Below, piece after piece: positions 1 to 8,491 of a stretch of DNA of 64,000 bases. The position numbers and the translations under genes are program-made. The first letter of the stretch is position 1. Each line of letters begins with the position of its first letter. The stretch lies in NCBI RefSeq assembly GCF_900109665.1, contig NZ_FOAO01000001.1, forward strand, positions 186,001-250,000, in the 5' to 3' direction. This DNA is from Blastococcus sp. DSM 46786. GTDB taxonomy: Bacteria > Actinomycetota > Actinomycetes > Mycobacteriales > Geodermatophilaceae. The notes under the pieces were generated by a model. The model was not told where the DNA came from and searched no databases. It worked only from the letters and a program-made list of their open reading frames with translations.

Positions 1-402
1 GAACAGGCGCTGGGTGCACCACCAGTACTCCTCGAGCGTCTCGCCCTTCCAGGCGAAGACCGGCACGCCGGCCGGCTGCTCGGGGGTGCCGTCGCCGACG
101 ACGATCGCCGCGGCGGCGTGGTCCTGGGTGGAGAAGATGTTGCAGCTGACCCAGCGCACGTCGGCGCCCAGCGCGGTCAGCGTCTCGATGAGGACGGCGG
201 TCTGCACCGTCATGTGCAGCGAACCGGCGATGCGGGCGCCGGCCAGGGGCTGCGCGTCGCCGTACTCGGCGCGCAGCGCCATGAGGCCGGGCATCTCGTG
301 CTCGGCGAGCTGGATCTCCTTGCGGCCGAAGCCGTGCAGGGAGAGGTCGGCGACCTTGTAGTCGCCGTCGGTCAGCGTGCGGGTGCCAGTGCTGGCGGTC
401 AT
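1..402 (-). CDS. ahcY: Adenosylhomocysteinase, N-terminal part (cut by window edge)
   Basis: Hydrolyses S-adenosylhomocysteine to adenosine and homocysteine in the cytoplasm, relieving product inhibition of methyltransferases. Only the first 134 codons are present. The protein starts [10 protein letters not shown] and carries the family's early substrate-domain motifs: the MPGLMALR segment, [10 protein letters not shown], and the [15 protein letters not shown] stretch around the substrate pocket. The ATG at 402 has GGAG about five bases upstream, which supports the start. It begins the window in the place where the M. tuberculosis homologue (Rv3248c) precedes the manA-manB-whiB2 region. Confidence 0.95.
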   Translation of the reverse strand, partial: MTASTGTRTLTDGDYKVADLSLHGFGRKEIQLAEHEMPGLMALRAEYGDAQPLAGARIAGSLHMTVQTAVLIETLTALGADVRWVSCNIFSTQDHAAAAIVVGDGTPEQPAGVPVFAWKGETLEEYWWCTQRLF

Positions 403-513
403 GTCGCTCCAGTGTCCGCGCCCGACCGTGGACCGGCGGGCGCTGAGGGGTCGCTGAGGATGAGCGAGCATGCCGAGGCTTCGGCGGGGCTCGTACCGCC
501 GTCCAGGATAGGT

Positions 514-570
514 GAAGGACCCCGTCCTCCTCGCCCCTCGCAGGCTCGAGGCGAGCCTCTGGACGGGGCC
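514..570 (+). repeat. Structured intergenic repeat, copy A
   Basis: About 57 nt, beginning GAAGGACC and ending GGACGGGGCC. The outer arms CCCGTCC and GGACGGG pair perfectly; the interior carries the CTCG..GGCTCG..CGAGCCTCTG core shared with copies B to E. It lies between the divergent leader of ahcY and the 3' end of the HNH gene, in reverse orientation relative to that gene's stop. Unlike the other copies it does not directly follow the stop of a recognised gene. Confidence 0.8.
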
Positions 571-592
571 TGACCGGCGGCCGGCCGCCGGG

Positions 593-1486
593 TCAGGACT
601 CGCAGCCGACGCCGTCCCCGTCGCCGTCGAACCGCTCCGAGAACCCCGGCTCGCCGCGGTGGATGGGTGCGGCGCCGGCCGCGCGGACCGCGGCGCAGTC
701 CGCATAGGACGCCGGCGCGGTGGCCCCGTCCGGTGCGGACCGGACGGCGGGCAGCGAGGCACCGGCCGGCAGGGGCTCGTCGGGACACCGCGCCAGCACG
801 CCGGCCATGGCATCCCGCTCGGCCTGCGTGGCCCAGAGCCCGTAGCCGGCCTTCACGGCGACCTGCCGGGCCACGTAGGCGCACCGGTAGCCGTTCGCCG
901 GCGGCAGCCAGGTGGCGGCGTCGCCGTCGCCCTTCTGCATGTTGAGCGGCCCGTCGACGGCGAGCAGGTTGAGCGGGTCGTTGGCGAACCGGACCCGGCG
1001 CTCCTCGTCCCAGGCCTGCGCGCCCTTCTGCCAGGCGTCCGACAGCGCGACCACGTGGTCGACCTGCACGTCGTCGCTGGTGTCCTGGCCGCGCTGGAAG
1101 GCGATCGTGCTGCCCGAGTACGGGTCGGCGAGGGTGCCGGTGCGGACGACGCAGTCGCGCGTACCCGGCTCGAACGTCTCCCCCGTCAGGTCGCGGGCCA
1201 GGACGTCGTTGCGCGTGTCGCAGCCGTTGCGGTCGGTGTCGACCCAGCCGTCGCCGAACTCGTCGCGGTCGTAGCCGGTCCTCGGCGCGCGACCTTTGAC
1301 CTCGAGCGCGTCCAGCGCCGCCAGTGCGGAGCCGGCGACCGGCGCGGGGCCCTCCGACGTCGCCCCGGTGCGGTCGCCGCTCTCGGCGACGTCCACCGCC
1401 TCGCAGGCCGGCAGCGCCGCCAGCAGACCCACGCCCACGAGGGCGGCGGCCAGCCGGCGCGGCCGGGACCCGGGTCGGACGTGCAC
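593..1486 (-). CDS. Secreted HNH nuclease lipoprotein with excalibur domain
   Basis: Predicted extracytoplasmic, lipid-anchored endonuclease of 297 residues. Residues 1-28 form a lipoprotein signal ending ALPAC, giving an acylated Cys28. The middle is a DUF1524/HNH domain: [13 protein letters not shown], then [11 protein letters not shown] (metal-binding His) and [11 protein letters not shown] (Asn of the HNH fold). The C-terminus has an excalibur calcium-binding motif, [12 protein letters not shown]. The GTG start at 1486 has a G-rich Shine-Dalgarno region just upstream. Related proteins are common in soil actinobacteria; roles in nutrient scavenging from DNA or in competition are inference. 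Confidence 0.85.
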   Translation of the reverse strand: MHVRPGSRPRRLAAALVGVGLLAALPACEAVDVAESGDRTGATSEGPAPVAGSALAALDALEVKGRAPRTGYDRDEFGDGWVDTDRNGCDTRNDVLARDLTGETFEPGTRDCVVRTGTLADPYSGSTIAFQRGQDTSDDVQVDHVVALSDAWQKGAQAWDEERRVRFANDPLNLLAVDGPLNMQKGDGDAATWLPPANGYRCAYVARQVAVKAGYGLWATQAERDAMAGVLARCPDEPLPAGASLPAVRSAPDGATAPASYADCAAVRAAGAAPIHRGEPGFSERFDGDGDGVGCES

Positions 1487-1594
1487 GTGACTCCCCCACC
1501 AGCCGGACGGCGAACGGCCCGACGCTAGGCCGGTCCGCCGCGAGCCCGGCGGCGCAACGCCGAGGCGGGCGGCGTCAGGGCGTGCCGGCGGAGG

Positions 1595-3475
1595 TCAGCG
1601 GCCGGCCTCGCTCTCGAACAGCTGCGCCCAGGTCTGCCGGTCGGAGAGCTCGGGCAGGGCGGCGCGCCAGCGGTCGCGGGCACCGCCCCCCTCCCGCACG
1701 AGGCGCACCAGCACCGACGCACCCTGCCGCGCCGACCGCAGCATCACCTCGCGGTCGAACCGCCGCAGCCGCACCCCCTCCTGGGACGGGTCGGTCACCA
1801 CCGCGGTGTCGAAGAGGGACACGTGCCACCAGTGGGCGTCGGCCGCGTTGATCGCCGCCGTGCCCTGGTTCCGCTGGCGCAACTGCCAGAGGATCCGCTT
1901 GACCAGGACCAGGCCCAGCATCGACGGCGCACCGGCCGGCGCGGTCCGCCGCATGTCGACCGCGGCCACACCGGGCACCGACGAGGCCGGGTGGTTCTTC
2001 GTCTCGGGGTGCTCCCCCCAGAGCTTGCGGATCTGCGCGGCCGTCTCCGTTCCGCCGTCGGCCAGCACCTCCGGGCCCCGGAGGAAGTCCTCCACCGCGC
2101 GGATCAGCAGCGCGGCCAGGCCGTAGCGCATCGACACGAGGGCGTCCACGAGCTGCTTGGCGAGGTGCTCGGCGATGCTCCGCCGGTCGAAGTCGCTGTG
2201 CAGAGCGCTGGTGATCAGGGAGTTGCGGTAGCTGAAGTAGCGCGACCAGTCGTCCCAGTTCTTCCACGAGAAGTCGGCGTGCCAGACGCCTGCACCGGGC
2301 AGGGTCACCGTCGGGAAGCCGGCCGCGCGGGCCCGCAACCCGAACTCGATGTCGTCCCACTGGAAGAAGACGGGCAGCGGGTAGCCGATCGCCGAGACGA
2401 CCTCCGACGGGATGAGGCAGGTCCACCAGGCGTTGTAGTCACCGTCGACCCGCAGGTCCTGCTGCTCCTCGGTGAGGTCGGCGTCGGTGAGCGCGTCGGG
2501 CACCGGCTTGCCGGCTCGCAGGATCGACAGGTCGGCCGACTCCGCCCCCACGTGCAGCCGGTCGGGGTGCAGCAGGTTGAGCATCTGGCCACCCACGAGC
2601 ACCGGCTCGTCCGCGCGGTCGGCGAGGGCCCGCAGCCGCACGACCGTGTCGGGCTCGAGCCGGATGTCGTCGTCCATGAGCAGCAGGTTCACCCGCTCGA
2701 CGGTCTCGTTCCGCACCGCCTCGTAGATGCCGCGGGTGAACCCGCCGGCCCCACCGAGGTTGGGCTGCCGCACGTACCGCAGCGCCGGCCCGAGGGCCTC
2801 GCGGACGTCGGCGAACCCCGGGCGGCTCTCCACGGTGTCCGTGCCCTGGTCGACGACGTAGACCGCCGCGAGCTCGCCGGCCACCGCGCGGTCGGCCGCG
2901 AGGGTGCGGAGCGTGGCCAGGCAGTCGTCGGCCCGGTTGTAGGTGCAGATGACCACCGCGGTCGCCCGCCGCGGCCGGATGGTGGCGACCGACCACTCCA
3001 CGTGGTCGACGACGAGCCCGTCGACGTCGGTCTCGAGCTCGAGCCAGAACGCGCCACCGTCCACGAACCGGTCGAGGGCGAGCGTGAGCGTCAGCGGCTG
3101 CTCGTGGGCGTCCCGGACCTGCTGGGTGGCCACCGTCCGGGCGGTGCCCTCGCTGTCGGAGGCCATGACCCGGACGAGGCCACCGCCGCTGACGACCGCG
3201 TGGAGGTCCACCGAGCGCGCGGACGTCCACCGCTGCCAGTACGACGCGGGGAACCTGCCGAAGTAGGAGTTGGTGGACACCGCGGCGTGGCCGTCGAGGA
3301 CGAGGCGGGTGCGTTCGCGCACCGCGACCCCGGTGACCGTCGTGCAGTACAGGTCGGCCGGGACGGCCGGGTTGGGGCCCGCGAACAGCGTGCGCTGCGC
3401 GAGCAGGCGCCCGTGGCGCGGAGCCGGCTCCGGCGTGGCGGCCGGAGCCGGGGTCGTCTGGGGCTGGACGGCCAT
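1595..3475 (-). CDS. glfT2: Galactofuranosyltransferase GlfT2-like
   Basis: Predicted to polymerise the galactan chain by adding galactofuranose from UDP-Galf on the inner membrane face. About 626 residues, close to the 637 of M. tuberculosis GlfT2. An N-terminal beta-rich domain (1-165) precedes a GT-A domain: nucleotide region VVICTYNRADD (175-185), metal-binding LLMDDDI (DDD at 268-270), catalytic WDDIE (373-377), and WHADFSWKNWDDW (398-410), all hallmarks of GlfT2. The C-terminal helical region is retained. The start is the ATG at 3475 or the GTG immediately before it at 3478; GGAGAAG sits upstream. It ends a minus-strand glycan operon whose partners glf and glfT1 lie about 25 kb away. 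Confidence 0.88.
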   Translation of the reverse strand: MAVQPQTTPAPAATPEPAPRHGRLLAQRTLFAGPNPAVPADLYCTTVTGVAVRERTRLVLDGHAAVSTNSYFGRFPASYWQRWTSARSVDLHAVVSGGGLVRVMASDSEGTARTVATQQVRDAHEQPLTLTLALDRFVDGGAFWLELETDVDGLVVDHVEWSVATIRPRRATAVVICTYNRADDCLATLRTLAADRAVAGELAAVYVVDQGTDTVESRPGFADVREALGPALRYVRQPNLGGAGGFTRGIYEAVRNETVERVNLLLMDDDIRLEPDTVVRLRALADRADEPVLVGGQMLNLLHPDRLHVGAESADLSILRAGKPVPDALTDADLTEEQQDLRVDGDYNAWWTCLIPSEVVSAIGYPLPVFFQWDDIEFGLRARAAGFPTVTLPGAGVWHADFSWKNWDDWSRYFSYRNSLITSALHSDFDRRSIAEHLAKQLVDALVSMRYGLAALLIRAVEDFLRGPEVLADGGTETAAQIRKLWGEHPETKNHPASSVPGVAAVDMRRTAPAGAPSMLGLVLVKRILWQLRQRNQGTAAINAADAHWWHVSLFDTAVVTDPSQEGVRLRRFDREVMLRSARQGASVLVRLVREGGGARDRWRAALPELSDRQTWAQLFESEAGR

Positions 3476-3617
3476 CACCAAGGTGTCTTCTCCGTTCGGA
3501 CGCCGGCGCATGGAGTGGAACGTAACCGGCCCGCGCGAGCGGCAATCCGCCGACGTACCCGGCCGGGCGCGCACCCGCTGCAGTCGTGACGCTCCGTGAA
3601 CGACTCGGCGCGGAGTG

Positions 3618-3670
3618 CTCGGCCGCGGGCGCCCGCCGCGCGAACGCCCCAGCGGGAGGCCCCGGCCGAG
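3618..3670 (-). terminator. Terminator-like hairpin after the methyltransferase gene
   Basis: CTCGGCCG (3618-3625) pairs perfectly with CGGCCGAG (3663-3670), enclosing further GC-rich self-complementary sequence. It lies directly downstream of the methyltransferase stop at 3672. There is no T-tract, as is usual in high-GC actinobacteria, so terminator function is inferred. Confidence 0.4.
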
Positions 3671-3671
3671 A

Positions 3672-4481
3672 TCATCCGGCCGGCGCGTGGCCCGGCTCGG
3701 TCAGGCGCACGACCACCTGCTCGTCGTTGGACGTGTAGGCCACGTACTCCGCCCGGGCGCCGGTGCGGGCCAGCCACTCCTGCCAGGCACGGAACTCGTG
3801 CGCCTCCCAGCCGGGGAAGTTGAAGAACTCGTCGAACACCAGCACCGACCCGGCGGTCAGCCGCGGGCCGACCAGGTCGAGGACCGTCACCGCCGAGGAG
3901 TACAGGTCGCCGTCGACGTGCACGAAGTCCACCGGTCCCGGGTGGGTGGCCAGGAAGCCGGGCAGGGTCTCCTCGAACCAGCCGACGACCAGTTCGGCGC
4001 CTTCCACGTCGGGCAACGACCCGACCGCGAACGCGCCCGTGCGGACGTGCGGCCGGTAGTCCTCCGGCAGCCCCTCGAACGAGTCGAAGCCGTACACCTC
4101 GCGGCGTCCCCGCTGCGCCGCGATGACCTCCAGCGAACGGCCCTCGAAGACGCCGAACTCGAGGGCCATCCCGCCGCGCGGGGCGACGTCCAACCCGTGC
4201 TTCAGGGTGCTCGTGCGGTCGTGGAAGGCGCGCGCGGTCGGCATCTCGCGGGCGGCGAAATGGGCCGAGGTCACGGCGGCGTCCCGCTCACCGGCAGCGA
4301 GCAGGTCGCGACGCTGGCGGAACTCCACTTCGTGCAGCGCGCTGATGACCCGGTCCGCCTCGGCGGCGACGACGTCCCTGACCAGCGGCGCCAGCAGGCG
4401 CCGGACCGGTGCGGCCAGCGCCCGCAGCACCCGGTCCCGGAACGCACCGCTTCGCCCCTCGCCCCGCCGACCTCGCGACAT
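3672..4481 (-). CDS. TylF-family SAM-dependent O-methyltransferase
   Basis: A class I methyltransferase of 269 residues resembling the macrocin/TylF family, which O-methylates sugars. The SAM-binding motif MALEFGVFEG is at 105-114. The acidic metal/catalytic elements follow: YGFDSFEGLPE (130-140), DFVHVDGDLYSS (185-196) and VLVFDEFFNFPGW (214-226). The first 60 residues are basic and amphipathic. It sits between the YfhO-like glycosyltransferase and glfT2 on the same strand, so a methyl cap or decoration on a wall glycan is plausible. The acceptor cannot be read from sequence. The ATG at 4481 was chosen because it leaves only about 60 nt from the upstream gene. Confidence 0.75.
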   Translation of the reverse strand: MSRGRRGEGRSGAFRDRVLRALAAPVRRLLAPLVRDVVAAEADRVISALHEVEFRQRRDLLAAGERDAAVTSAHFAAREMPTARAFHDRTSTLKHGLDVAPRGGMALEFGVFEGRSLEVIAAQRGRREVYGFDSFEGLPEDYRPHVRTGAFAVGSLPDVEGAELVVGWFEETLPGFLATHPGPVDFVHVDGDLYSSAVTVLDLVGPRLTAGSVLVFDEFFNFPGWEAHEFRAWQEWLARTGARAEYVAYTSNDEQVVVRLTEPGHAPAG

Positions 4482-4542
4482 GCGACCACTTCCTCTCGCC
4501 GGCACCACGGCAGACGCCGGGCCAGGGTGGCGACGGTAGCGG

Positions 4543-6783
4543 CTACCGGGCCCGCAGTCGCCTGCGTCCGCGCTGCCGCTGCCACCACCACAACCCGGCC
4601 TGCACGAGCACGACCAGCGCCGCACCCGCGGCGGCAAGCCCGCCGGCCCGCAGGCCGGGCGGGGCGTAGTCGAGCACCAGGGTGTGCTCACCGGCGGGCA
4701 CCGCGACCGCGAGCAGACCGGCCGGGCCGTCGACCACCGGCACCTCCTCGTCGTCGACGGTGGCCGAGTAACCGGGCCACGCCAGGCGGGCGAAGAGCAC
4801 CCGGCCGGCCTCGTCGGCGCGGTACCGGACGACCTCGCGCTCCTCCTCGGCCGAGCCGGCCACGACCTCGACCCCGGGCGAGGTCCAGGAGACCCGTGAC
4901 CCGCCGGCGTACGGCTGGTCGCGGACCCACACGGCCCGCACCGGGGTGCGCTCGGCCACCCGCCAGCCGGGCGGCGGTTCCTGGTCGTCGACCACGTGGT
5001 CGCCCAGCAGGTCCCGCTGCAGGACCAGCGTCGACACGCGGAGGGCATCGACGAGCGGCACCGGGTAGCCCGGCCCGGCGGGCTGCCACAGCCGCTCGAA
5101 CGCCTCCGGGCAGGTGGCCCCGCGGTAGTCGACGCAGAGCGCGTCGGCGAACTCCTGGAAGCCGATCCCGCTGTAGCTGGCGACCGTCGGGGTGCCGGTC
5201 GGTCGCAGCAGGTTGCCGAAGGTGATCTCGCCGTCGCGCATCTGCTCCGTGGTGATCGTGTCGTGCCTGGCCAGCTGCAGGACCGTGCCCTCGTAGGAGG
5301 TGGTCCCCTCCGCCAGCGCGGACAGGTCCGAGGCCGGCCGGAGGCCGAACCCGCCCGGCCGGAACGGCAGGACGGTGGTCTGGAAGGCGACGACGGCGAC
5401 GGTGCCCGCGACCAGCACGGCACCGAGGCCCGGCAGCCCCCGCCGCCGGTGGGCCACCACGGCGAGCGCGGTGCCGGCGGCCACCAGCAGCAGCGCGGCG
5501 GCGTGCTCCTGGAGGAGACCGGCCGGACGGACGGCCCACGCCAGGTAGGTGCCGCCGAGGACGATCGCGCCGCTTCCCAGCGCCCGCCGGCGGGGCGCGT
5601 CGGTGGCCAGCCCGGCGGAGAGGACGACGGCGAAGAGGACGGCCACCGCCAGGTACAGGTACTCCACCAGCCGGACCGGCCAGCGGAACAGCCACAGGTT
5701 GGAGGGCGCCAGCGTGGCGAGCAGGTAGAAGCCGGCGATGCCCAGGAGCCCGGCCAGCGACCGCGCCCGCCGCCGCAGCCTCGACCAGCGCAGCCACGGC
5801 AGCAGCGGGAGCACGAACCAGGCGAGGTAGGTCGACGGCTGGGTCTCCAGGAGCGCGCCGCCCCAGTTGGTGATGGAGGGTAGGTAGGTCGGTGAGCTGG
5901 CCGCCGCGAGGTCGCCCAGATCGGGCACCAGGAAGGTGTCGTTGGCCAGGACGGCGAGGTCCTGGCGCAGGGAGACGTCCCCGGCGCCGAGCAGGGGCAG
6001 GTACACCGGCAGGGCCACCAGGCCGGCGCAGGCACCCATCACGACCAGGTGCAGCAGCCGGGTGAACCGGCGCCGGACGAGCAGCTCGGCGCCGAGCGCC
6101 ACCAGGACGACGACCATCCCGAGCGCGCCGTAGGGGTTGCCGGTCGTCATGACCAGGGCACCGGCGAGGAAGGGGACGACCGGGTTGAGGCGGCCCCGCG
6201 CGTGCCGGCGGGCCGCCCACCAGAACCAGGTCACCCAGGTGAACGCCATCAGGCCGGCAGGCCACCCCGCGGCCTCGTACCAGAGGGTGAAACCGGAGAA
6301 CGGGACGGCGAGGGCGACGACCGCGGCCGGCCAGCGGCGGGCACCGTGCTCGCGGGCCAGCAGGAAGGTGCCCATCGCGAGCAGCCCCAGGAACTCCACC
6401 ATGACCACGGCCGCGGCGAGCGCGAGGTCGTCGAAGTACGAGACCAGCACGAAGTTGGCGAGGCTGACCGGGTTCCAGATCCCGTTCAGACCCTCGGCGG
6501 CGTAGTTCCCGCCCATCCAGCTCGCCGGGTCCATGGTGACCCAGTCGCCGGCCCGCAGCCGCTGGCCGAAGACGTGCCACAACGGGGCGAACTGCTCGTA
6601 CTGGTCGCCGACGTAGTAGAACAGCCGTTCTCGCCAGAAGGGGATGGCACCGATCACCCAGGCCGCCACGCCGACGGCGAGGGTGACCACCCACTCGGGC
6701 GGCCGCCTCCTCGGTCGCGCCGGCGGCGCCCCCTCCGCAGCCGCCGCCGGGGCCGCCGCGGGCCGGCCCGCCGGAGCCCTCAC
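4543..6783 (-). CDS. YfhO-like polytopic GT-C glycosyltransferase
   Basis: Large membrane protein of about 746 residues. It has roughly a dozen hydrophobic segments in the first 520 residues and a periplasmic C-terminal beta domain (RVLFARLAWPGYSATVDDEEV..AGEHTLVLDYAPPG) followed by one last membrane helix. This layout matches the YfhO family, which transfers a sugar from a polyprenyl-phosphate carrier outside the membrane. The motif region YYVGDQYEQFAPLWH after the first helix holds the acidic residue expected of GT-C enzymes. The GTG at 6783 was chosen as start because sequence before it overlaps the preceding gtrA gene in another frame. The upstream gtrA and gtrB-like genes complete a classic three-part glycan-modification set. 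Confidence 0.75.
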   Translation of the reverse strand: MRAPAGRPAAAPAAAAEGAPPARPRRRPPEWVVTLAVGVAAWVIGAIPFWRERLFYYVGDQYEQFAPLWHVFGQRLRAGDWVTMDPASWMGGNYAAEGLNGIWNPVSLANFVLVSYFDDLALAAAVVMVEFLGLLAMGTFLLAREHGARRWPAAVVALAVPFSGFTLWYEAAGWPAGLMAFTWVTWFWWAARRHARGRLNPVVPFLAGALVMTTGNPYGALGMVVVLVALGAELLVRRRFTRLLHLVVMGACAGLVALPVYLPLLGAGDVSLRQDLAVLANDTFLVPDLGDLAAASSPTYLPSITNWGGALLETQPSTYLAWFVLPLLPWLRWSRLRRRARSLAGLLGIAGFYLLATLAPSNLWLFRWPVRLVEYLYLAVAVLFAVVLSAGLATDAPRRRALGSGAIVLGGTYLAWAVRPAGLLQEHAAALLLVAAGTALAVVAHRRRGLPGLGAVLVAGTVAVVAFQTTVLPFRPGGFGLRPASDLSALAEGTTSYEGTVLQLARHDTITTEQMRDGEITFGNLLRPTGTPTVASYSGIGFQEFADALCVDYRGATCPEAFERLWQPAGPGYPVPLVDALRVSTLVLQRDLLGDHVVDDQEPPPGWRVAERTPVRAVWVRDQPYAGGSRVSWTSPGVEVVAGSAEEEREVVRYRADEAGRVLFARLAWPGYSATVDDEEVPVVDGPAGLLAVAVPAGEHTLVLDYAPPGLRAGGLAAAGAALVVLVQAGLWWWQRQRGRRRLRAR

Positions 6784-6830
6784 CGGTGAGGCGGTGGCGC
6801 GGGCGACCGCGCCCGCGGGGACCGGCCGCC

Positions 6831-7280
6831 TCACCGCGGCACGCCCCGCGGCGCGGGGAGCCCCGCGCCGGGTCCCACCGCCGGGCGCGTGGCAGCGGCC
6901 GGGCGACCGGCCAGCAGCCGCCGGGAGAGCAGGAACGTCACCGGGATCGCCGCCACCGCGGCGACCAGCGGCGCCAGCCGCTCGTCCACGCCCAGCCACT
7001 CCACGAGGACGACGACACCGGCCGTCGTCATCACGTAGTTGGTCGCGTTGGTCAGCGGGAACAGCGCCAGCTTCCGCCAGGTGGGGCGGGTGCGGAACGT
7101 CCAGTAGCAGTTGAGCAGGAACGAGCCCACCATCGCGACGAGGATCGCGCCGAGGTGCGCCACCAGGTAGTGCGCCACCAGGCTCAGCAGCAGGTACGTG
7201 CCGTAGTAGACACCGGTGTTGATGACACCGACGACGAAGAAGCGCAGGGCGTGGCGCAGCGTCGTCCGGTCCACCCTCAC
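6831..7280 (-). CDS. GtrA-family membrane protein
   Basis: Small membrane protein of 149 residues with four transmembrane segments (LRFFVVGVINTGVYYGTYLL, then around 40-60, 78-98 and 105-122). GtrA proteins are thought to flip or assist polyprenyl-phosphate-linked sugars. It starts at a GTG that overlaps the stop of the upstream GtrB-like gene (GTGA), a strong sign of co-translation. Together with that synthase and the YfhO-like GT-C it forms a donor, flippase and transferase unit. Confidence 0.85.
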   Translation of the reverse strand: MRVDRTTLRHALRFFVVGVINTGVYYGTYLLLSLVAHYLVAHLGAILVAMVGSFLLNCYWTFRTRPTWRKLALFPLTNATNYVMTTAGVVVLVEWLGVDERLAPLVAAVAAIPVTFLLSRRLLAGRPAAATRPAVGPGAGLPAPRGVPR

Positions 7281-8347
7281 CTGGAGGGCCGGCGGTCCGG
7301 GGCCTCCGCCGGGACCGGGGGCCGGACGTACGCCCCGTCCGCGTCGGCCTGGACGTCGGGCGCGACCCAGTTGCCGACGAGCACGGTGTTCCGCCGGGTC
7401 GGTGCGCGCCGGGCGGCGGCCGGCAGCTCGTCACTGGCCGCGGCCACCAGGAAGTGCGGCCGGTGCTTGCTCTCGTAGTAGATCCGGCCGACGTACTCGC
7501 CGATGACGCCGAGGAACAGCAGTTGCAGCCCGCCGAGCCCGATCACCGCGGCCACCAGGGTCACGTAGCCGGGCACCACGATGCCCCCTACGACCGCGGC
7601 GACCACCAGGTAGCCGGCGTAGCCGAAGGCCAGCGTGGTGACCACGAGCCCCACGTAGATCGCCAGCCGCAGCGGGGCGTTGTTGAACGACATGATGCCG
7701 TCGATGCCGTAGTTGAGCAGCCGGCGCAGCGTCCACCGGCTGGCGTCCCCGCCGAACCGGGCCTCGTTGCGGTAGTCGATGGTGGCGGTCGGGAAGCCGA
7801 TCCAGGCGAACAGCCCCTTCGAGAACCGGTTGTACTCACCCAGCTGCAGCAGCGCGTCGACCGCGCGCCGGCTCAGCAGCCGGAAGTCACCCACCCCGTC
7901 CTCGATGCGGACCTCGACCAGCGCGTTGACCAACCGGTAGTAGAGCCGGGCGAGCATGCTCCGGCCGAACGCGTCGCCGTCCCGGGTGCGGCGGGCGACC
8001 ACCTGGTCGTTGCCCTGCTGGAGGAGGTCGAGCATCTGCCGGATCAGCCGTGGCGGGTGCTGGAGGTCGGCGTCCATGATCACGACGGCGTCCCCGCGCG
8101 CGTAGGCGAGGCCGGCCAGCATCGCCGACTCCTTGCCGAAGTTGCGGCTGAGCGACACGTAGCGGACGCGGGGGTCCCGCGAGTGCAGCTCCTGCATCAC
8201 CTCGGTCGTCCGGTCGCGGCTGCCGTCGTCGACGAGCACGAACTCGAGATCGGCCGGGACGTCCTCCATCACCGCCGTCACCTGGGCGACGAGCTCGGGC
8301 AGGACCCGCTCCTCGTCGTGGCAGGGGACCACCACGGACAACAGCAT
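7277..8347 (-). CDS. GtrB/DPM1-like polyprenyl-phosphate glycosyltransferase
   Basis: GT2 enzyme expected to load a hexose from a nucleotide sugar onto polyprenyl phosphate on the cytoplasmic side. 356 residues: LSVVVPCHDEE at the N-terminus, LVDDGSRDRT (38-47), the DAD metal motif in VVIMDADLQHPP, and two C-terminal transmembrane helices (about 230-300) typical of GtrB/ArnC proteins. The C-terminal tail after residue 320 is polar and not conserved. The ATG at 8347 has GGAGGA eight bases upstream. It is the first gene of the operon running down to glfT2. Confidence 0.88.
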   Translation of the reverse strand: MLLSVVVPCHDEERVLPELVAQVTAVMEDVPADLEFVLVDDGSRDRTTEVMQELHSRDPRVRYVSLSRNFGKESAMLAGLAYARGDAVVIMDADLQHPPRLIRQMLDLLQQGNDQVVARRTRDGDAFGRSMLARLYYRLVNALVEVRIEDGVGDFRLLSRRAVDALLQLGEYNRFSKGLFAWIGFPTATIDYRNEARFGGDASRWTLRRLLNYGIDGIMSFNNAPLRLAIYVGLVVTTLAFGYAGYLVVAAVVGGIVVPGYVTLVAAVIGLGGLQLLFLGVIGEYVGRIYYESKHRPHFLVAAASDELPAAARRAPTRRNTVLVGNWVAPDVQADADGAYVRPPVPAEAPDRRPSR

Positions 8348-8491
8348 GCAGGCGCCTCCTCCGGTCCGGCCGCCGCCCCGGGCGGTCCGACACGGGGTGG
8401 CACGTCGTCGTGCACGCCCCGCCATCCTGACGGACGACGCGCCTCACCGCAGCATTCCCGGCGCCGGCCGGCGCCGCGGACCGTGCGGGTC

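Noticed and set aside
403-513. Possible SAH or SAM riboswitch upstream of ahcY
   Set aside because: GC-rich with some pairing, but I could not place the conserved core of the SAH or SAM-IV classes. A covariance-model search would decide.
512-575. Short peptide-coding frames over the structured repeats (KDPVLL-like translations)
   Set aside because: The apparent peptide similarity comes from the shared DNA repeat, and in most copies the frame is not part of a gene; only copy D is in a real coding region.
3615-5225. Long open frame of 536 codons on the plus strand opposite the methyltransferase and YfhO-like genes
   Set aside because: Arg/Pro/Gly-rich translation with no domain; it arises from high GC3 on the opposite strand of clear genes.
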